A stretch of 34,469 bases of DNA from Psychrobacter sp. (GTDB taxonomy: Bacteria; Pseudomonadota; Gammaproteobacteria; Pseudomonadales; Moraxellaceae), in contig NZ_JAKDJE010000031.1 of assembly GCF_030454045.1 (NCBI RefSeq), positions 1 through 34,469 on the forward strand, read 5' to 3'. Made by a program: the position numbers and the translations under genes. Every line of letters starts with the position of its first letter. The first letter of the stretch is position 1. Shown piece by piece: positions 8,538-16,046 of this stretch. The notes under the pieces were generated by a model. The model searched no databases. It had not been told where the DNA came from and saw only the letters and a program-made list of their open reading frames with translations.

Positions 8538-9058
8538 CGTGAATATCCTTTTTAAATGTTCTTATAATATGAAAAGCGTATCGCTCAACAAAGAGCTGAA
8601 TAGAGCTGTCTTTAAATTCGGATGCAAGCTTTCATCTGAGCGTATTTGTGCTCTGTTATATGGCTTGTTTTTATTAACCTATACGCCATCTTATTTAACA
8701 AACCTAAATAGTTATAGTGGTCGGCTATAGGTTTATTGTTGTGTCTTCGCAATTGCCACAACAAAAGCATCTTATCTTTACTGTGGTCTTCATATTTATA
8801 CAGTGAGTCATGCTGCAAGACAGTCCGCAATGTTTTGTTATCGGGGTAATAAGACAGCGCTATATCAGCATGCTACAATATTAAAATAGCCGCGCAGACA
8901 TGGATGAGCGTCTCATTTATGATCGAATTGTGGCTATCTTCACGATAAGATAAGGCGATTATCTAAACTGCCTGATATCTTGTCCTGATAGTGATAAAAG
9001 CGTTATATAATTAATATCGATTTTTACCAATCCCACTCCCATATAAAAAGGATCTCTC
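8538..9058. other. 521-bp intergenic region between divergent operons
   Basis: This gap separates the minus-strand lipid cluster from the plus-strand aminotransferase. I see no convincing gene. It should hold both promoters: TTGTTG-N16-TATTAT at the left end for the SDR operon, and TTGTCC (8980-8985) with TATATA/TATAAT (9004-9011) for the aminotransferase, whose spacing is long (18-20). An imperfect inverted repeat, AACCTATA-CGCC against GGC-TATAGGTT, brackets about 40 bp near 8680-8733. No ECF sigma or ChrR-type anti-sigma gene is found here. Confidence 0.5.
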
Positions 9059-10261
9059 ATGAGCGAGTTGCAACTGTCTGACCGCGTCAATAGCATCAAA
9101 CCCTCTCCTACGCTAGCGATTACCAATAAAGCAAAAGAACTAAAAGCAGCTGGCAAAGACATTATCGGTTTGGGCGCAGGCGAACCTGATTTTGATACCC
9201 CTGACCACATCAAAAAAGCAGCAATCGATGCCATCAATAATGGCTTCACCAAATACACCGCTGTTGATGGTACGCCAGAGCTAAAAACCGCCATCATAGA
9301 GAAATTCAAGCGCGACAATGACATCAGCTACGAGCCAAACGAAATCCTAGTATCGGTCGGTGGTAAGCAGTCATTCTTTAACCTAGCCCAAGCGTTTATC
9401 AATCCTGGCGACGAAGTCATCATCCCAGCACCATACTGGGTGAGCTATCCTGATATGGTTATCATCGCAGAAGGCGTACCAGTCATCGTAAAATGCCCCG
9501 CTGAGCAAGATTTCAAAATCACCGCTGAGCAGCTAGAAGACGCCATCACTGAAAAAACCAAACTGTTGGTATTGAATAGCCCTTCTAACCCAACAGGTAT
9601 GATTTATACGTTGGACGAGCTAAAAGCCATCGCTGAAGTATTGAAAAAGCATCCACACGTGTATGTGGCATCAGACGACATGTACGAGCACATCCGCTGG
9701 ACGGGTGATAAGTTCTACAATATCCTCAATGCCGCGCCTGAGCTAAAAGACCGTGCCATTATCCTAAACGGTGTGTCTAAAGCTTATGCGATGACAGGCT
9801 GGCGTATTGGCTACGCTGGCGGCCCTGCCAAGCTCATCGGCGCCATGAAAAAAGTACAGTCACAGTCTACTTCATGCCCAACCTCCATCAGCCAAGTCGC
9901 TGCAGAAGCAGCCATCAGTGGCGATCAGAGCGTACTTGAGCCAATGGTAGCGGCATTTGAGAAGCGCTGCGACCTAGTCGTTAATGGTCTAAACGCCATC
10001 AAAGGGATCACTTGCTTGCGCCCTGACGGTGCGTTCTACGTGTATCCTGAAATCAAGCCTCTCATTAAAGCCGCTGGCCTATCATCATGTACTGAGTTTT
10101 CAGCATGGTTACTAGAAAAAGTCGGTGTCGCAGTCGTACCTGGTGATGCTTTCGGTCTTGGTGGCTATATGCGTATCTCTTACGCGACTGATGAAGCCAC
10201 ATTGCAAGATGCCTTGTCACGTATCGAAAAAGCCGTTGCTGACTTGGACGTTGCCGAATAA
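9059..10261 (+). CDS. Class I PLP-dependent aminotransferase, aspartate aminotransferase type
   Basis: This 400-residue enzyme is a fold-type I aminotransferase of the aspartate aminotransferase Ib subgroup, which interconverts aspartate/2-oxoglutarate and oxaloacetate/glutamate in the cytoplasm. The PLP lysine is K241 in SKAYAMTGWRIGY. Other family marks are GLGAGEPDFDTP (37-48), the NPTG loop at 177-180, D206-D207 with M-Y-E (equivalent to the cofactor-binding Asp and Tyr), and the late R in GGYMRISYA that binds the substrate carboxylate. Length is normal. AAGGA lies 8 nt before the ATG. The gene stands alone, followed by a strong terminator. The exact amino-acid preference (Asp, or also prephenate or aromatic) cannot be fixed from sequence. 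Confidence 0.92.
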   Translation: MSELQLSDRVNSIKPSPTLAITNKAKELKAAGKDIIGLGAGEPDFDTPDHIKKAAIDAINNGFTKYTAVDGTPELKTAIIEKFKRDNDISYEPNEILVSVGGKQSFFNLAQAFINPGDEVIIPAPYWVSYPDMVIIAEGVPVIVKCPAEQDFKITAEQLEDAITEKTKLLVLNSPSNPTGMIYTLDELKAIAEVLKKHPHVYVASDDMYEHIRWTGDKFYNILNAAPELKDRAIILNGVSKAYAMTGWRIGYAGGPAKLIGAMKKVQSQSTSCPTSISQVAAEAAISGDQSVLEPMVAAFEKRCDLVVNGLNAIKGITCLRPDGAFYVYPEIKPLIKAAGLSSCTEFSAWLLEKVGVAVVPGDAFGLGGYMRISYATDEATLQDALSRIEKAVADLDVAE

Positions 10262-10297
10262 GTCACAAAGCATCGTTAGCCTTACAAGTGCTTTAAC

Positions 10298-10336
10298 AAA
10301 AAAGACGCCGCATAGTTTCTATGCGGCGTCTTTTTT
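10298..10336 (+). terminator. Intrinsic terminator of the aminotransferase gene
   Basis: A near-perfect stem, AAAAAAGACGCCGCATAG pairing with TATGCGGCGTCTTTTTT, has a very short loop and a T-run. It lies 37 bp after the stop codon. Confidence 0.92.
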
Positions 10337-10518
10337 ATGGTTGTTTTTGCTATTTATCCGTAAAAGCCCTCTCTCTCATCATTAAAATGATATTTTTTAC
10401 GAATTATGAAAAAAACGCTTGACGTATTTTTTATCTTTGCTAGAATACGCCCCACTTAGCAAGAACTCGTTAGAGACTTCTAAGGCTCGTTGTAAGCGAT
10501 TAGTTACTTACAACCTAT

Positions 10519-10594
10519 TCTCCAATAGCTCAGTTGGTAGAGCAACGGACTGTTAATCCGTGTGTCCCTGGTTCGAGCCCAGGTTGGAGAGCCA
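10519..10594 (+). tRNA. tRNA-Asn (GTT)
   Basis: The cloverleaf is complete: acceptor TCTCCAA pairs with TTGGAGA, the D-arm reads AGCTCAGTTGGTAGAGC, the anticodon loop is CTGTTAA with anticodon GTT, the T-arm contains GGTTCGAGCC, and CCA is encoded at 10592-10594. It is 76 nt including CCA. An own promoter is likely upstream, where TTGACG (about 10420) and TAGAAT (about 10441) can be read 16 bp apart. Confidence 0.97.
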
Positions 10595-10647
10595 CATTTT
10601 AGTAGTAAACCTTTTGAGTCACTATAGATTCAATTATGGCATTTGCC

Positions 10648-10679
10648 AAAACCCCCATCAGTTTGATGGGGGTTTTTTT
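10648..10679. terminator. Terminator after tRNA-Asn, also usable by arsB
   Basis: A 13-bp stem, AAAACCCCCATCA / TGATGGGGGTTTT, with a 3-nt loop is followed by T's on the plus strand. It is also T-tailed on the minus strand, so it can end both tRNA-Asn and the arsenic operon. Confidence 0.88.
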
Positions 10680-10725
10680 ATGGCTTAGATTTGAAAGCAA
10701 CTCTGCACTTACTCTACTGTCTTAA

Positions 10726-12033
10726 TTAGCTTGGCAGCATAGGCAGCCAAACAACCAAGGCCAAAAGCGTCACTAATAACACAGGAGGGGTAATCAGCAG
10801 GCCTATTCTTATATATTGTCCCCAACTGATTTTGTAGTTTTTTTCTGCCAGTACATGCAACCATAATAACGTCGCAAGACTGCCAATCGGTGTAAACTTG
10901 GGTCCCAAATCATTACCGATCACATTGGCATAAATCATCAGTTCTCGCGTCGCAGCGGACACTTGCGCCTGATCAATCGCGAGCGCGCCGACCAAAGTCG
11001 CTGGCATATTATTCATAATAGACGAGACAATGGCAGATAAAAACCCAGTCCCTACTGTGGCAATGACTGCGCCCTGTCCTCCTAGCCAGTTAAGCACGCG
11101 CGCACCATAGGCAGTAAGACCTGCATTGCCCAAACCATACACCACCAAATACATACCAATTGAAAACAGGACGATTTGCCAAGGGGCTTTGCGTACGACA
11201 TCACTGACAGAAATAACCGCGCCGCGTCCGCCTTGCCACAAGCGCCCAGCGATGACCATCAGTACCAGAGCCGCCGCACCTGTGACGAGTGAAATAGGCA
11301 ACCCTAGCGGCTCGGTCGCAAAATAAGCAACCAATAGCAAGCCTAACAATGGAAAAGCGGCGCGAAAGACCAATGGATCGGTAATAGCGGATGCAGGGGC
11401 ACTTAGATTATCGACTGGATAATGCTTGGGGATATGACGGGCATACACCATCCACAACACCAGTAGCGTCGCCACAACAGACACGATATTCACGGGCACC
11501 ATAACTGCCGCATAACGCCCAAAACCAATATCAAAATAATTGGCGCTAACGATATTGACTAAGTTTGAGGTAACCAATGGCAGACTTGCTGTATCAGCGA
11601 TAAAACCCGTCGCAATGATAAAAGCTAAAGCGGAAGGTGGTGCAAAATTAAGGCGCAGCAAGATCGCAATCACAATGGGCGTCAGTAATAGCGCCGCCCC
11701 ATCATTGGCAAAAAAGGCAGAAATAAACGCACCCAATATAACAATCATCGGAAACAGCAGTCGCCCTTGCCCATTGCCAAGGCGTGCCACATGCAGCGCT
11801 GCCCAACCAAAAAATCCTGCTCTATCCAAGATAAGTGAGATGATGATCAGCGCTACAAAAGTAAAGGTCGCATCCCAAACAATATCCCACACGATACCGA
11901 CATCTGATAGCTGCACGACGCCAAGCGCTAACGCGACCAAGGCGCCGCCCATCGCACTCCAACCGATACCCAACCCTTTCGGTTGCCAGATGACCAGCAC
12001 CAGAGTGACAACAAAAATAGCGAACGCAAGCAT
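10726..12033 (-). CDS. arsB: ArsB arsenite efflux permease
   Basis: This 435-residue protein is an ArsB/NhaD-superfamily transporter exporting As(III) (and Sb(III)) through the inner membrane, driven by the proton gradient. About 12 hydrophobic segments are seen. Family segments include FFANDGAALLLTPIVIA and ATGFIADTASLPLVTSNLVN in the first half, and IVSSIMNNMPATLVGALA and NVIGNDLGPKFTPIGSLATLLW in the second. It is clearly ArsB rather than the unrelated Acr3. No arsA ATPase gene accompanies it, so it should work as a secondary transporter. AAGG lies 7 nt before the ATG. It is the last gene of arsR-arsC-arsH-arsB, 68 bp after arsH. Confidence 0.95.
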   Translation of the reverse strand: MLAFAIFVVTLVLVIWQPKGLGIGWSAMGGALVALALGVVQLSDVGIVWDIVWDATFTFVALIIISLILDRAGFFGWAALHVARLGNGQGRLLFPMIVILGAFISAFFANDGAALLLTPIVIAILLRLNFAPPSALAFIIATGFIADTASLPLVTSNLVNIVSANYFDIGFGRYAAVMVPVNIVSVVATLLVLWMVYARHIPKHYPVDNLSAPASAITDPLVFRAAFPLLGLLLVAYFATEPLGLPISLVTGAAALVLMVIAGRLWQGGRGAVISVSDVVRKAPWQIVLFSIGMYLVVYGLGNAGLTAYGARVLNWLGGQGAVIATVGTGFLSAIVSSIMNNMPATLVGALAIDQAQVSAATRELMIYANVIGNDLGPKFTPIGSLATLLWLHVLAEKNYKISWGQYIRIGLLITPPVLLVTLLALVVWLPMLPS

Positions 12034-12101
12034 GGCACAGCCTTACTTAGATAATAATATTAATGTGATTGTATTAACGTGACGGTCTTAGCGTAACCGT
12101 A

Positions 12102-12875
12102 TCAAAGCGACTTTTGATTGACGCGGTTCGATAGTTCTTCAGCGCTCTCGACGCGCTCTGAATAGCGATCGGTAAGATACGCTGAGCGCCCGCGTGTGAG
12201 CCAAGTAAATTTCACCAACTCTTCGCAGACATCGACTAGGCGCAGATATAACGGAGACATATCCATGCGATTGTTATCGTTAAATTCTAAAAAGGCTTTG
12301 GGTATAGAGGACTGATTAGGGATAGTGATCATCCGCATCCAACGTCCAAGAATACGCATCTGATTGACCGTATTAAAGCTTTGACTGCCGCCACTGACTT
12401 GCATTAGTGCTAAGGTTTTACCCTGAGTCGGACGCACGCCACCCAAAGACAGCGGAATCCAATCGATTTGCGCTTTCATGATACTGGTGATACTGCCATG
12501 GCGCTCTGGACTCACCCAAAGCATCCCTTCTGACCACTGCGCCAACTCTCGTAGCTCTTGCACTTTTGGATGATCTGAATCTACATCGTCAGGCAGGGGC
12601 AAGCCTGATGGGTCAAACATCCGCACCTCACAACCATACCAGCGTAACAGTCGGCTCGACTCTTCTGCGACCAATCTAGAGAATGAGCGCGCGCGGACAG
12701 AGCCGTACAACACCAATATTTTGGGCGCATGACGTGGGTCATTGGGCGCGATTAACGACTCAATATTGATTGGTTGAATATTGTCGACATCGATATTGGG
12801 TAAATCGTCAAAGCTAGAATTTGCTGAAGCAGTAGACTCCATTATTGATGCTGGTTCGGCCTTAGTGTTTGCCAT
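12102..12875 (-). CDS. arsH: ArsH, NADPH-dependent FMN reductase / organoarsenical oxidase
   Basis: ArsH is a flavoprotein that uses NADPH and FMN to oxidise trivalent organoarsenicals and to reduce quinones or oxygen. This 257-residue copy has the FMN-binding loop GSVRARSFSR near residues 60-69, the SPERHGSIT segment and the GGVRPTQGK region typical of the family. The first 40 residues are Ser/Asn-rich and not conserved. I chose the ATG at 12875 because GGAGAGG lies 9 nt upstream. A second ATG at 12893 has AAAAGAAG directly abutting it. The arsH start overlaps the arsC stop by 14 nt, suggesting translational coupling. Confidence 0.94.
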   Translation of the reverse strand: MANTKAEPASIMESTASANSSFDDLPNIDVDNIQPINIESLIAPNDPRHAPKILVLYGSVRARSFSRLVAEESSRLLRWYGCEVRMFDPSGLPLPDDVDSDHPKVQELRELAQWSEGMLWVSPERHGSITSIMKAQIDWIPLSLGGVRPTQGKTLALMQVSGGSQSFNTVNQMRILGRWMRMITIPNQSSIPKAFLEFNDNNRMDMSPLYLRLVDVCEELVKFTWLTRGRSAYLTDRYSERVESAEELSNRVNQKSL

Positions 12876-13275
12876 GATAAATGACCTCTCCATCTTCTTT
12901 TGTGAAGCTACTGACAGGGTTTGCTAGCAGTTCAAACACGCGCTCTGAAGGACGACATAAGGCCGCACCTTTATCAGTCACCACGATCGGACGATTGATC
13001 AAAATAGGATGCGCGATCATGGCATCGATGATGTGATCATCAGAGAGCTCAGGATTGTCTAGGCCAAGCTCATCATTAATCGCCTCTTTGCTTCTTAGCA
13101 ACCCTCTTGGAGAGATTTGCATTTGGGCTAATAACTCAACTAAGCGTGCTCGTGTTGGTGGAGTTTTTAGATATTCCACCACTTCTGGCGTCTCCCCTGA
13201 CGTTTTCATAATGGCAAGTGTGTTGCGAGAGGTTCCACAATTAGGGTTATGAAAAATTAAAGGTTTCATCGTCAT
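12862..13275 (-). CDS. arsC: ArsC arsenate reductase, glutaredoxin-dependent
   Basis: This 137-residue enzyme reduces As(V) to As(III) with glutathione and glutaredoxin in the cytoplasm. The catalytic cysteine is C13 in NPNCGTSR. The arginines that hold the oxyanion are in LLRSKE, INRPIVVT and LCRPSE, the E. coli plasmid R773 ArsC/ArsC-Spx pattern. Length is normal. Two ATGs six bases apart are possible starts; AGG lies 4 nt before the first. The gene is 42 bp downstream of arsR and overlaps arsH by 14 nt. Confidence 0.95.
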   Translation of the reverse strand: MTMKPLIFHNPNCGTSRNTLAIMKTSGETPEVVEYLKTPPTRARLVELLAQMQISPRGLLRSKEAINDELGLDNPELSDDHIIDAMIAHPILINRPIVVTDKGAALCRPSERVFELLANPVSSFTKEDGEVIYHGKH

Positions 13276-13317
13276 CTTACCTATTTTATAAGTATGTTTA
13301 TTGAATCGATTATTGGA

Positions 13318-13680
13318 TTAAGGATTATCTTGCTCAGCAGATTCACTTACCCTGCAGCCACTTAAACTGTCGATGAGTGAGGCACACAATTCTGGATGTC
13401 CTGCGCAGCAGTCTTGTAATAAAAATTGAATGACGCTGTCCATATGTGAGAGCGATGCCCGATAGATAATTTGTCGGCTCTGTCGCTGTGAGACCACCCA
13501 CCCTGCTCGTGCCAGCACCGCTAGATGCGCTGACATGGTATTGTGCGGCACACCGAGCTGACGGGCTATTTCACCCGCAGGGAGACCGTCAGGCTCGTGG
13601 CTTACTAGCAACCTAAACGCCTTTAAACGAGTATCTTGAGAGAGTGCAGCAAAGCTTGCAATAGCAGTAGTTATTTCCAT
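13318..13680 (-). CDS. arsR: ArsR/SmtB family arsenic-responsive repressor
   Basis: This 120-residue winged helix-turn-helix protein represses its own operon until As(III) binds. The DNA-recognition region GEIARQLGVPHNTMSAHLAVLARAGWV covers about 36-62 and the wing follows at QRQSRQIIY. The classical CVC arsenic site of E. coli ArsR is absent from the recognition helix. Instead three cysteines lie in the C-terminal helix at C91, C92 and C99 (DCC-x6-C), resembling the C95/C96/C102 site of Acidithiobacillus ferrooxidans ArsR. The start codon lies inside a 40-bp palindrome and has no real Shine-Dalgarno sequence; starting later would cut the first helix. It heads the ars operon. Confidence 0.94.
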   Translation of the reverse strand: MEITTAIASFAALSQDTRLKAFRLLVSHEPDGLPAGEIARQLGVPHNTMSAHLAVLARAGWVVSQRQSRQIIYRASLSHMDSVIQFLLQDCCAGHPELCASLIDSLSGCRVSESAEQDNP

Positions 13681-13710
13681 ATGTCCAATAATATAGACAT
13701 ATGGAAATAA
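13671..13710. promoter_or_regulatory. arsR: ars operator: perfect 15-bp inverted repeat over promoter and start codon
   Basis: The arms TTATTTCCATATGTC (13671-13685) and GACATATGGAAATAA (13696-13710) are exact reverse complements separated by 10 bp. On the minus strand a promoter TTGAAT-N16-TATTAT runs through it, and only 7 nt (TGGACAT) separate the -10 element from the arsR ATG. ArsR binding here would cover the spacer, the -10 element and the start codon. The geometry implies a leaderless or nearly leaderless arsR mRNA. Confidence 0.85.
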
Positions 13711-13896
13711 TTCAATGATTTTTGGATGAAATTTTTTCTTTTGGAAGTATCAAAGAACACTCACCATCGTTCAATGAACCAAACTACTTCTAACACTAAT
13801 AGCTATTGTTCTTGGGAGTAACACTGGATAAATTGATTGTATTTATAGTTACAGCTTATGGGTTATAACAAGCGCGGTATTACCTAACGCTATAAC

Positions 13897-14163
13897 TTAT
13901 CGCTGCTTTGATCGGTTGTATACTCGACCAGCATGAATCAAGCTGATCAGCTTGATCAGTGGCTTTATAAGTAGCTGTGCACTACCAAGAATAAATAGCC
14001 ACGTCCCATCTGTGGTGAGCGACTCTTTTAAAAAGAAAGAGCTACCAATCAAAAACCAAATAGCGATAAGTAAGTCATTTACTGCGCCCAACGCATCGTA
14101 ACGTCGCTGTATCACAATATGATCTTTTCCAATATCAACATCTAGCTTTTTACTATCACTCAA
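13897..14163 (-). CDS. YrhK-like small membrane protein
   Basis: This 88-residue protein matches the YrhK domain: an IVIQRRYDALGAVNDLLIAIWFLIGSS-type start with two hydrophobic helices (about 29-47 and 55-75) and a GSAQLLIKPLIKL-type second helix. The function is unknown. The start is TTG at 14163, supported by AAGGG 7 nt upstream; there is no in-frame ATG near it. The gene lies between the ars promoter and the tRNA operon and appears to be transcribed alone. Confidence 0.72.
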   Translation of the reverse strand: MSDSKKLDVDIGKDHIVIQRRYDALGAVNDLLIAIWFLIGSSFFLKESLTTDGTWLFILGSAQLLIKPLIKLISLIHAGRVYNRSKQR

Positions 14164-14417
14164 AATGCATCCCTTATATATCTATATTTATTAGGCAAAC
14201 AGATATATCAGGCTGCAAATGCCGCTGTCAACAGAAGGCGCTGTAAGGCGTACGAGAATAAAACATTCAAGCCTGTGACAATGGTCTATTGACGATTTTT
14301 AGATCACTTTGCCCTTACATTTTCACTGCTGATAGTATCAACAAATAAGAACACCTGATTCGAACTAACATTATTTTGGCATGCTTGCCTACAACATATC
14401 GAAAAAATATACAGACA

Positions 14418-14450
14418 CAAAAAAACCTCAAACAACCTAATGTTTGAGGC
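14418..14450 (-). terminator. Terminator of the tRNA-Val/tRNA-Asp operon
   Basis: On the minus strand, CCTCAAAC pairs with GTTTGAGG, followed by seven T's. It lies about 40 bp after tRNA-Asp. A second small hairpin (TAAACC / GGTTTA, about 14461-14476) lies between the two. Confidence 0.85.
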
Positions 14451-14491
14451 GAAACTTGCTTAAACCCAAAGGTTTAAATTCGTTTTAAATA

Positions 14492-14568
14492 TGGCGCAGC
14501 GGACGGGACTCGAACCCGCGACCCCCGGCGTGACAGGCCGGTATTCTAACCAACTGAACTACCGCTGC
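14492..14568 (-). tRNA. tRNA-Asp (GTC)
   Basis: On the minus strand the acceptor GCAGCGG pairs with CCGCTGC, the anticodon loop contains GTC (CTGTCAC), the T-arm has GGGTTCGAGTCCC, the discriminator is G and CCA is encoded. Length is 77 nt with CCA. It is 37 bp downstream of tRNA-Val and cotranscribed with it. Confidence 0.97.
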
Positions 14569-14605
14569 TTAGGTCGTTTAGCTTTTTTTGCCACAAGCTA
14601 GTAAG

Positions 14606-14681
14606 TGGTGGGTGATGACGGATTCGAACCGCCGACATTCTGCGTGTAAGGCAGACGCTCTACCAACTGAGCTAATCACCC
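14606..14681 (-). tRNA. tRNA-Val (TAC)
   Basis: On the minus strand the acceptor GGGTGAT pairs with ATCACCC, the D-arm is TAGCTCAGTTGGTAGAGC, the anticodon loop CTTACAC carries TAC, the T-arm has CGGTTCGAATCCG, and A-CCA is encoded. Length is 76 nt. It is the first tRNA of the operon. Confidence 0.97.
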
Positions 14682-14864
14682 TGAGAACCGTTAAAAAATT
14701 GCACTGCAATTTTAGGTTCGCAAGAGAAAATTCCTTAAAGGGAATTTTCTGAAGCTTTTAAAGCAATCAAGCTTTTCAACTTCTAAAGCTATCATCAGCT
14801 GTCACACTCGATGTTAACTTAACCAGCTAGGCTTGTTTTGTTTAGCCCCTTGCTGTGGGTGTGT
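14682..14864 (-). other. Long structured leader of the tRNA operon
   Basis: About 177 nt separate the predicted transcription start (about 14858) from tRNA-Val. The leader holds at least two strong hairpins: AGAAAATTCC / GGAATTTTCT (14725-14750, 10-bp arms, 6-nt loop) and AAAATTGC / GCAATTTT (14695-14713, 8-bp arms). No gene is seen. The remaining gap, 14893-15007, shows only AT-rich sequence. Confidence 0.6.
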
Positions 14865-14892
14865 ATTATATAGATTTACGCTTGGCTGTCAA
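14865..14892 (-). promoter_or_regulatory. Consensus sigma-70 promoter of the tRNA operon
   Basis: On the minus strand the sequence reads TTGACA, 16 bp, TATAAT. Both hexamers match consensus exactly, as expected for a strong stable-RNA promoter. Confidence 0.9.
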
Positions 14893-15007
14893 ACTCTATT
14901 TGACACTTTTTTCAAAAAAATTCACATTTATATCGAAATTTTTAGCAAGCATATGTTTTTATTGATTTTATATTTTTATAAAAAATTCATTTCTTTGAGT
15001 CTCATAC

Positions 15008-15494
15008 TCACGCATCAGTGAGAGCTTGCTCAATATCATTCTTGAGTGCTTCTGGCTTGGTTGTGGGTGCATAACGCTCAAGCACTTGCCCATCGCTACC
15101 TATCAAAAACTTAGTAAAGTTCCATTTGATACCATCTGTTAGCACCCCGCCCTTTTTGCTCTTTAAGCCATTTATAGATAGGATGGGCATCTGAGCCATT
15201 GACTTCGGTCTTTGCCATCATAGGAAAGCTGACGCCGTAGTTTTTTTGACAAAACGCGCCGATCTCATCATTGCTACCGGGATCTTGAGCACCAAATTGA
15301 TTACAAGGAAAGCCGATAACGACTAGCCCTTGATCTTTGTATTGTTGATATAAGGATTCTAACCCTTCAAACTGCGGCGTAAAACCACACTTACTTGCCG
15401 TATTGACGATTAATAACACCTTATCTTGATAATCTGAAAACGCTTGTAAGCCACCATCCATATGCTCAGCGCTAAAATCATAGATCGTACTCAT
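15008..15494 (-). pseudogene. Glutathione peroxidase (BtuE/Gpx type) split by a frameshift
   Basis: The first frame (15494 down to about 15157) encodes the N-terminal two thirds of a glutathione/thioredoxin peroxidase, with the peroxidatic cysteine in NTASKCGFTP (cysteine, not selenocysteine) and the glutamine in FPCNQFGAQ. The end of the protein, with the conserved tryptophan-asparagine of KWNFTKFLIG and RYAPTTKPE, continues in another frame from about 15160 to the stop at 15008. One extra base in the runs T5-C3-G-C4 (15145-15157 on the plus strand) accounts for the shift. Read as is, translation would end after an alien tail at 15111 and lose the Trp/Asn part of the active site. The ribosome binding site AAGGA is intact. 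It could be a recent mutation, a sequencing error in a homopolymer, or a slippage site. Confidence 0.85.
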
Positions 15495-15620
15495 CATTTA
15501 TCCTTAAATTATTGAGGTTTATATCATTTTACATAGATATTTAGAACTTTTGCATACTTATTCATATGAGTAAAAGGGAGGCACTCTGCACTTCCCTCTC
15601 ACCCTTATAATACCATTTAC

Positions 15621-16046
15621 TTACTTCTCAGATTTATCCAAATCAATTGACACTGAGTTGATGCAGTAGCGCATACCTGTTGTCTCTCGTGGTCCATCAG
15701 GAAATACATGACCCAAATGTGCACCGCAGTTGCTACAGGTCACTTCGATACGCGTCATGCCCAATGAGTTATCGACATGCTCATCTATCGCGCTGTTATC
15801 GACCCCTTGGTCAAAACTTGGCCAACCGCAGCCTGCATCAAACTTGTTGCTGGAGTCAAACAAACTGGCACCGCAGCCTTTGCAGCGATAAACCCCATCA
15901 TCAGTCGCATCGTTATAGACGCCAGTAAACGGACGCTCCGTGCCTTTTTCGCGCATGACACGGTACTCTTCAGCACTCAAACGCTCTTTCCAATCGGCTT
16001 CGGTTAGCTGGCTGATTTCTTCTTTACTTAGTTGATTGTCTTGCAT
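15621..16046 (-). CDS. msrB: MsrB peptide-methionine (R)-S-oxide reductase
   Basis: This protein repairs R-methionine sulfoxide in oxidised proteins, using thioredoxin. It has the complete MsrB domain: zinc ligands CKGC and CSNC, DAGCGWPSF, AHLGHVFPDGP and the catalytic cysteine in MRYCINSVS near the C-terminus. Length (141 residues) is normal and no MsrA domain is fused. Two adjacent ATGs exist; I used the second (16046) because AAGGG lies 6 nt before it, but the first at 16049 is possible. It is 126 bp upstream of the glutathione peroxidase on the same strand, a sensible oxidative-repair pair. Confidence 0.95.
   Translation of the reverse strand: MQDNQLSKEEISQLTEADWKERLSAEEYRVMREKGTERPFTGVYNDATDDGVYRCKGCGASLFDSSNKFDAGCGWPSFDQGVDNSAIDEHVDNSLGMTRIEVTCSNCGAHLGHVFPDGPRETTGMRYCINSVSIDLDKSEK

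Noticed and set aside
8612..8830. 72-codon minus-strand open frame in the SDR/aminotransferase gap
   Set aside because: No ribosome binding site, unlikely composition, and it would fill the promoter region of the SDR operon.
8916..8960. ECF-sigma-like promoter (TGATC ... TAAGA) near the lipid cluster
   Set aside because: The spacing is about 20 bp, it points toward the aminotransferase rather than the SDR operon, and no ECF sigma gene is nearby.
11540..12082. 180-codon frame antisense to arsB
   Set aside because: A shadow of arsB with no ribosome binding site or domain.
14833..15021. 62-codon frame over the tRNA operon promoter
   Set aside because: It runs through the consensus promoter and AT-rich spacer and resembles random sequence.
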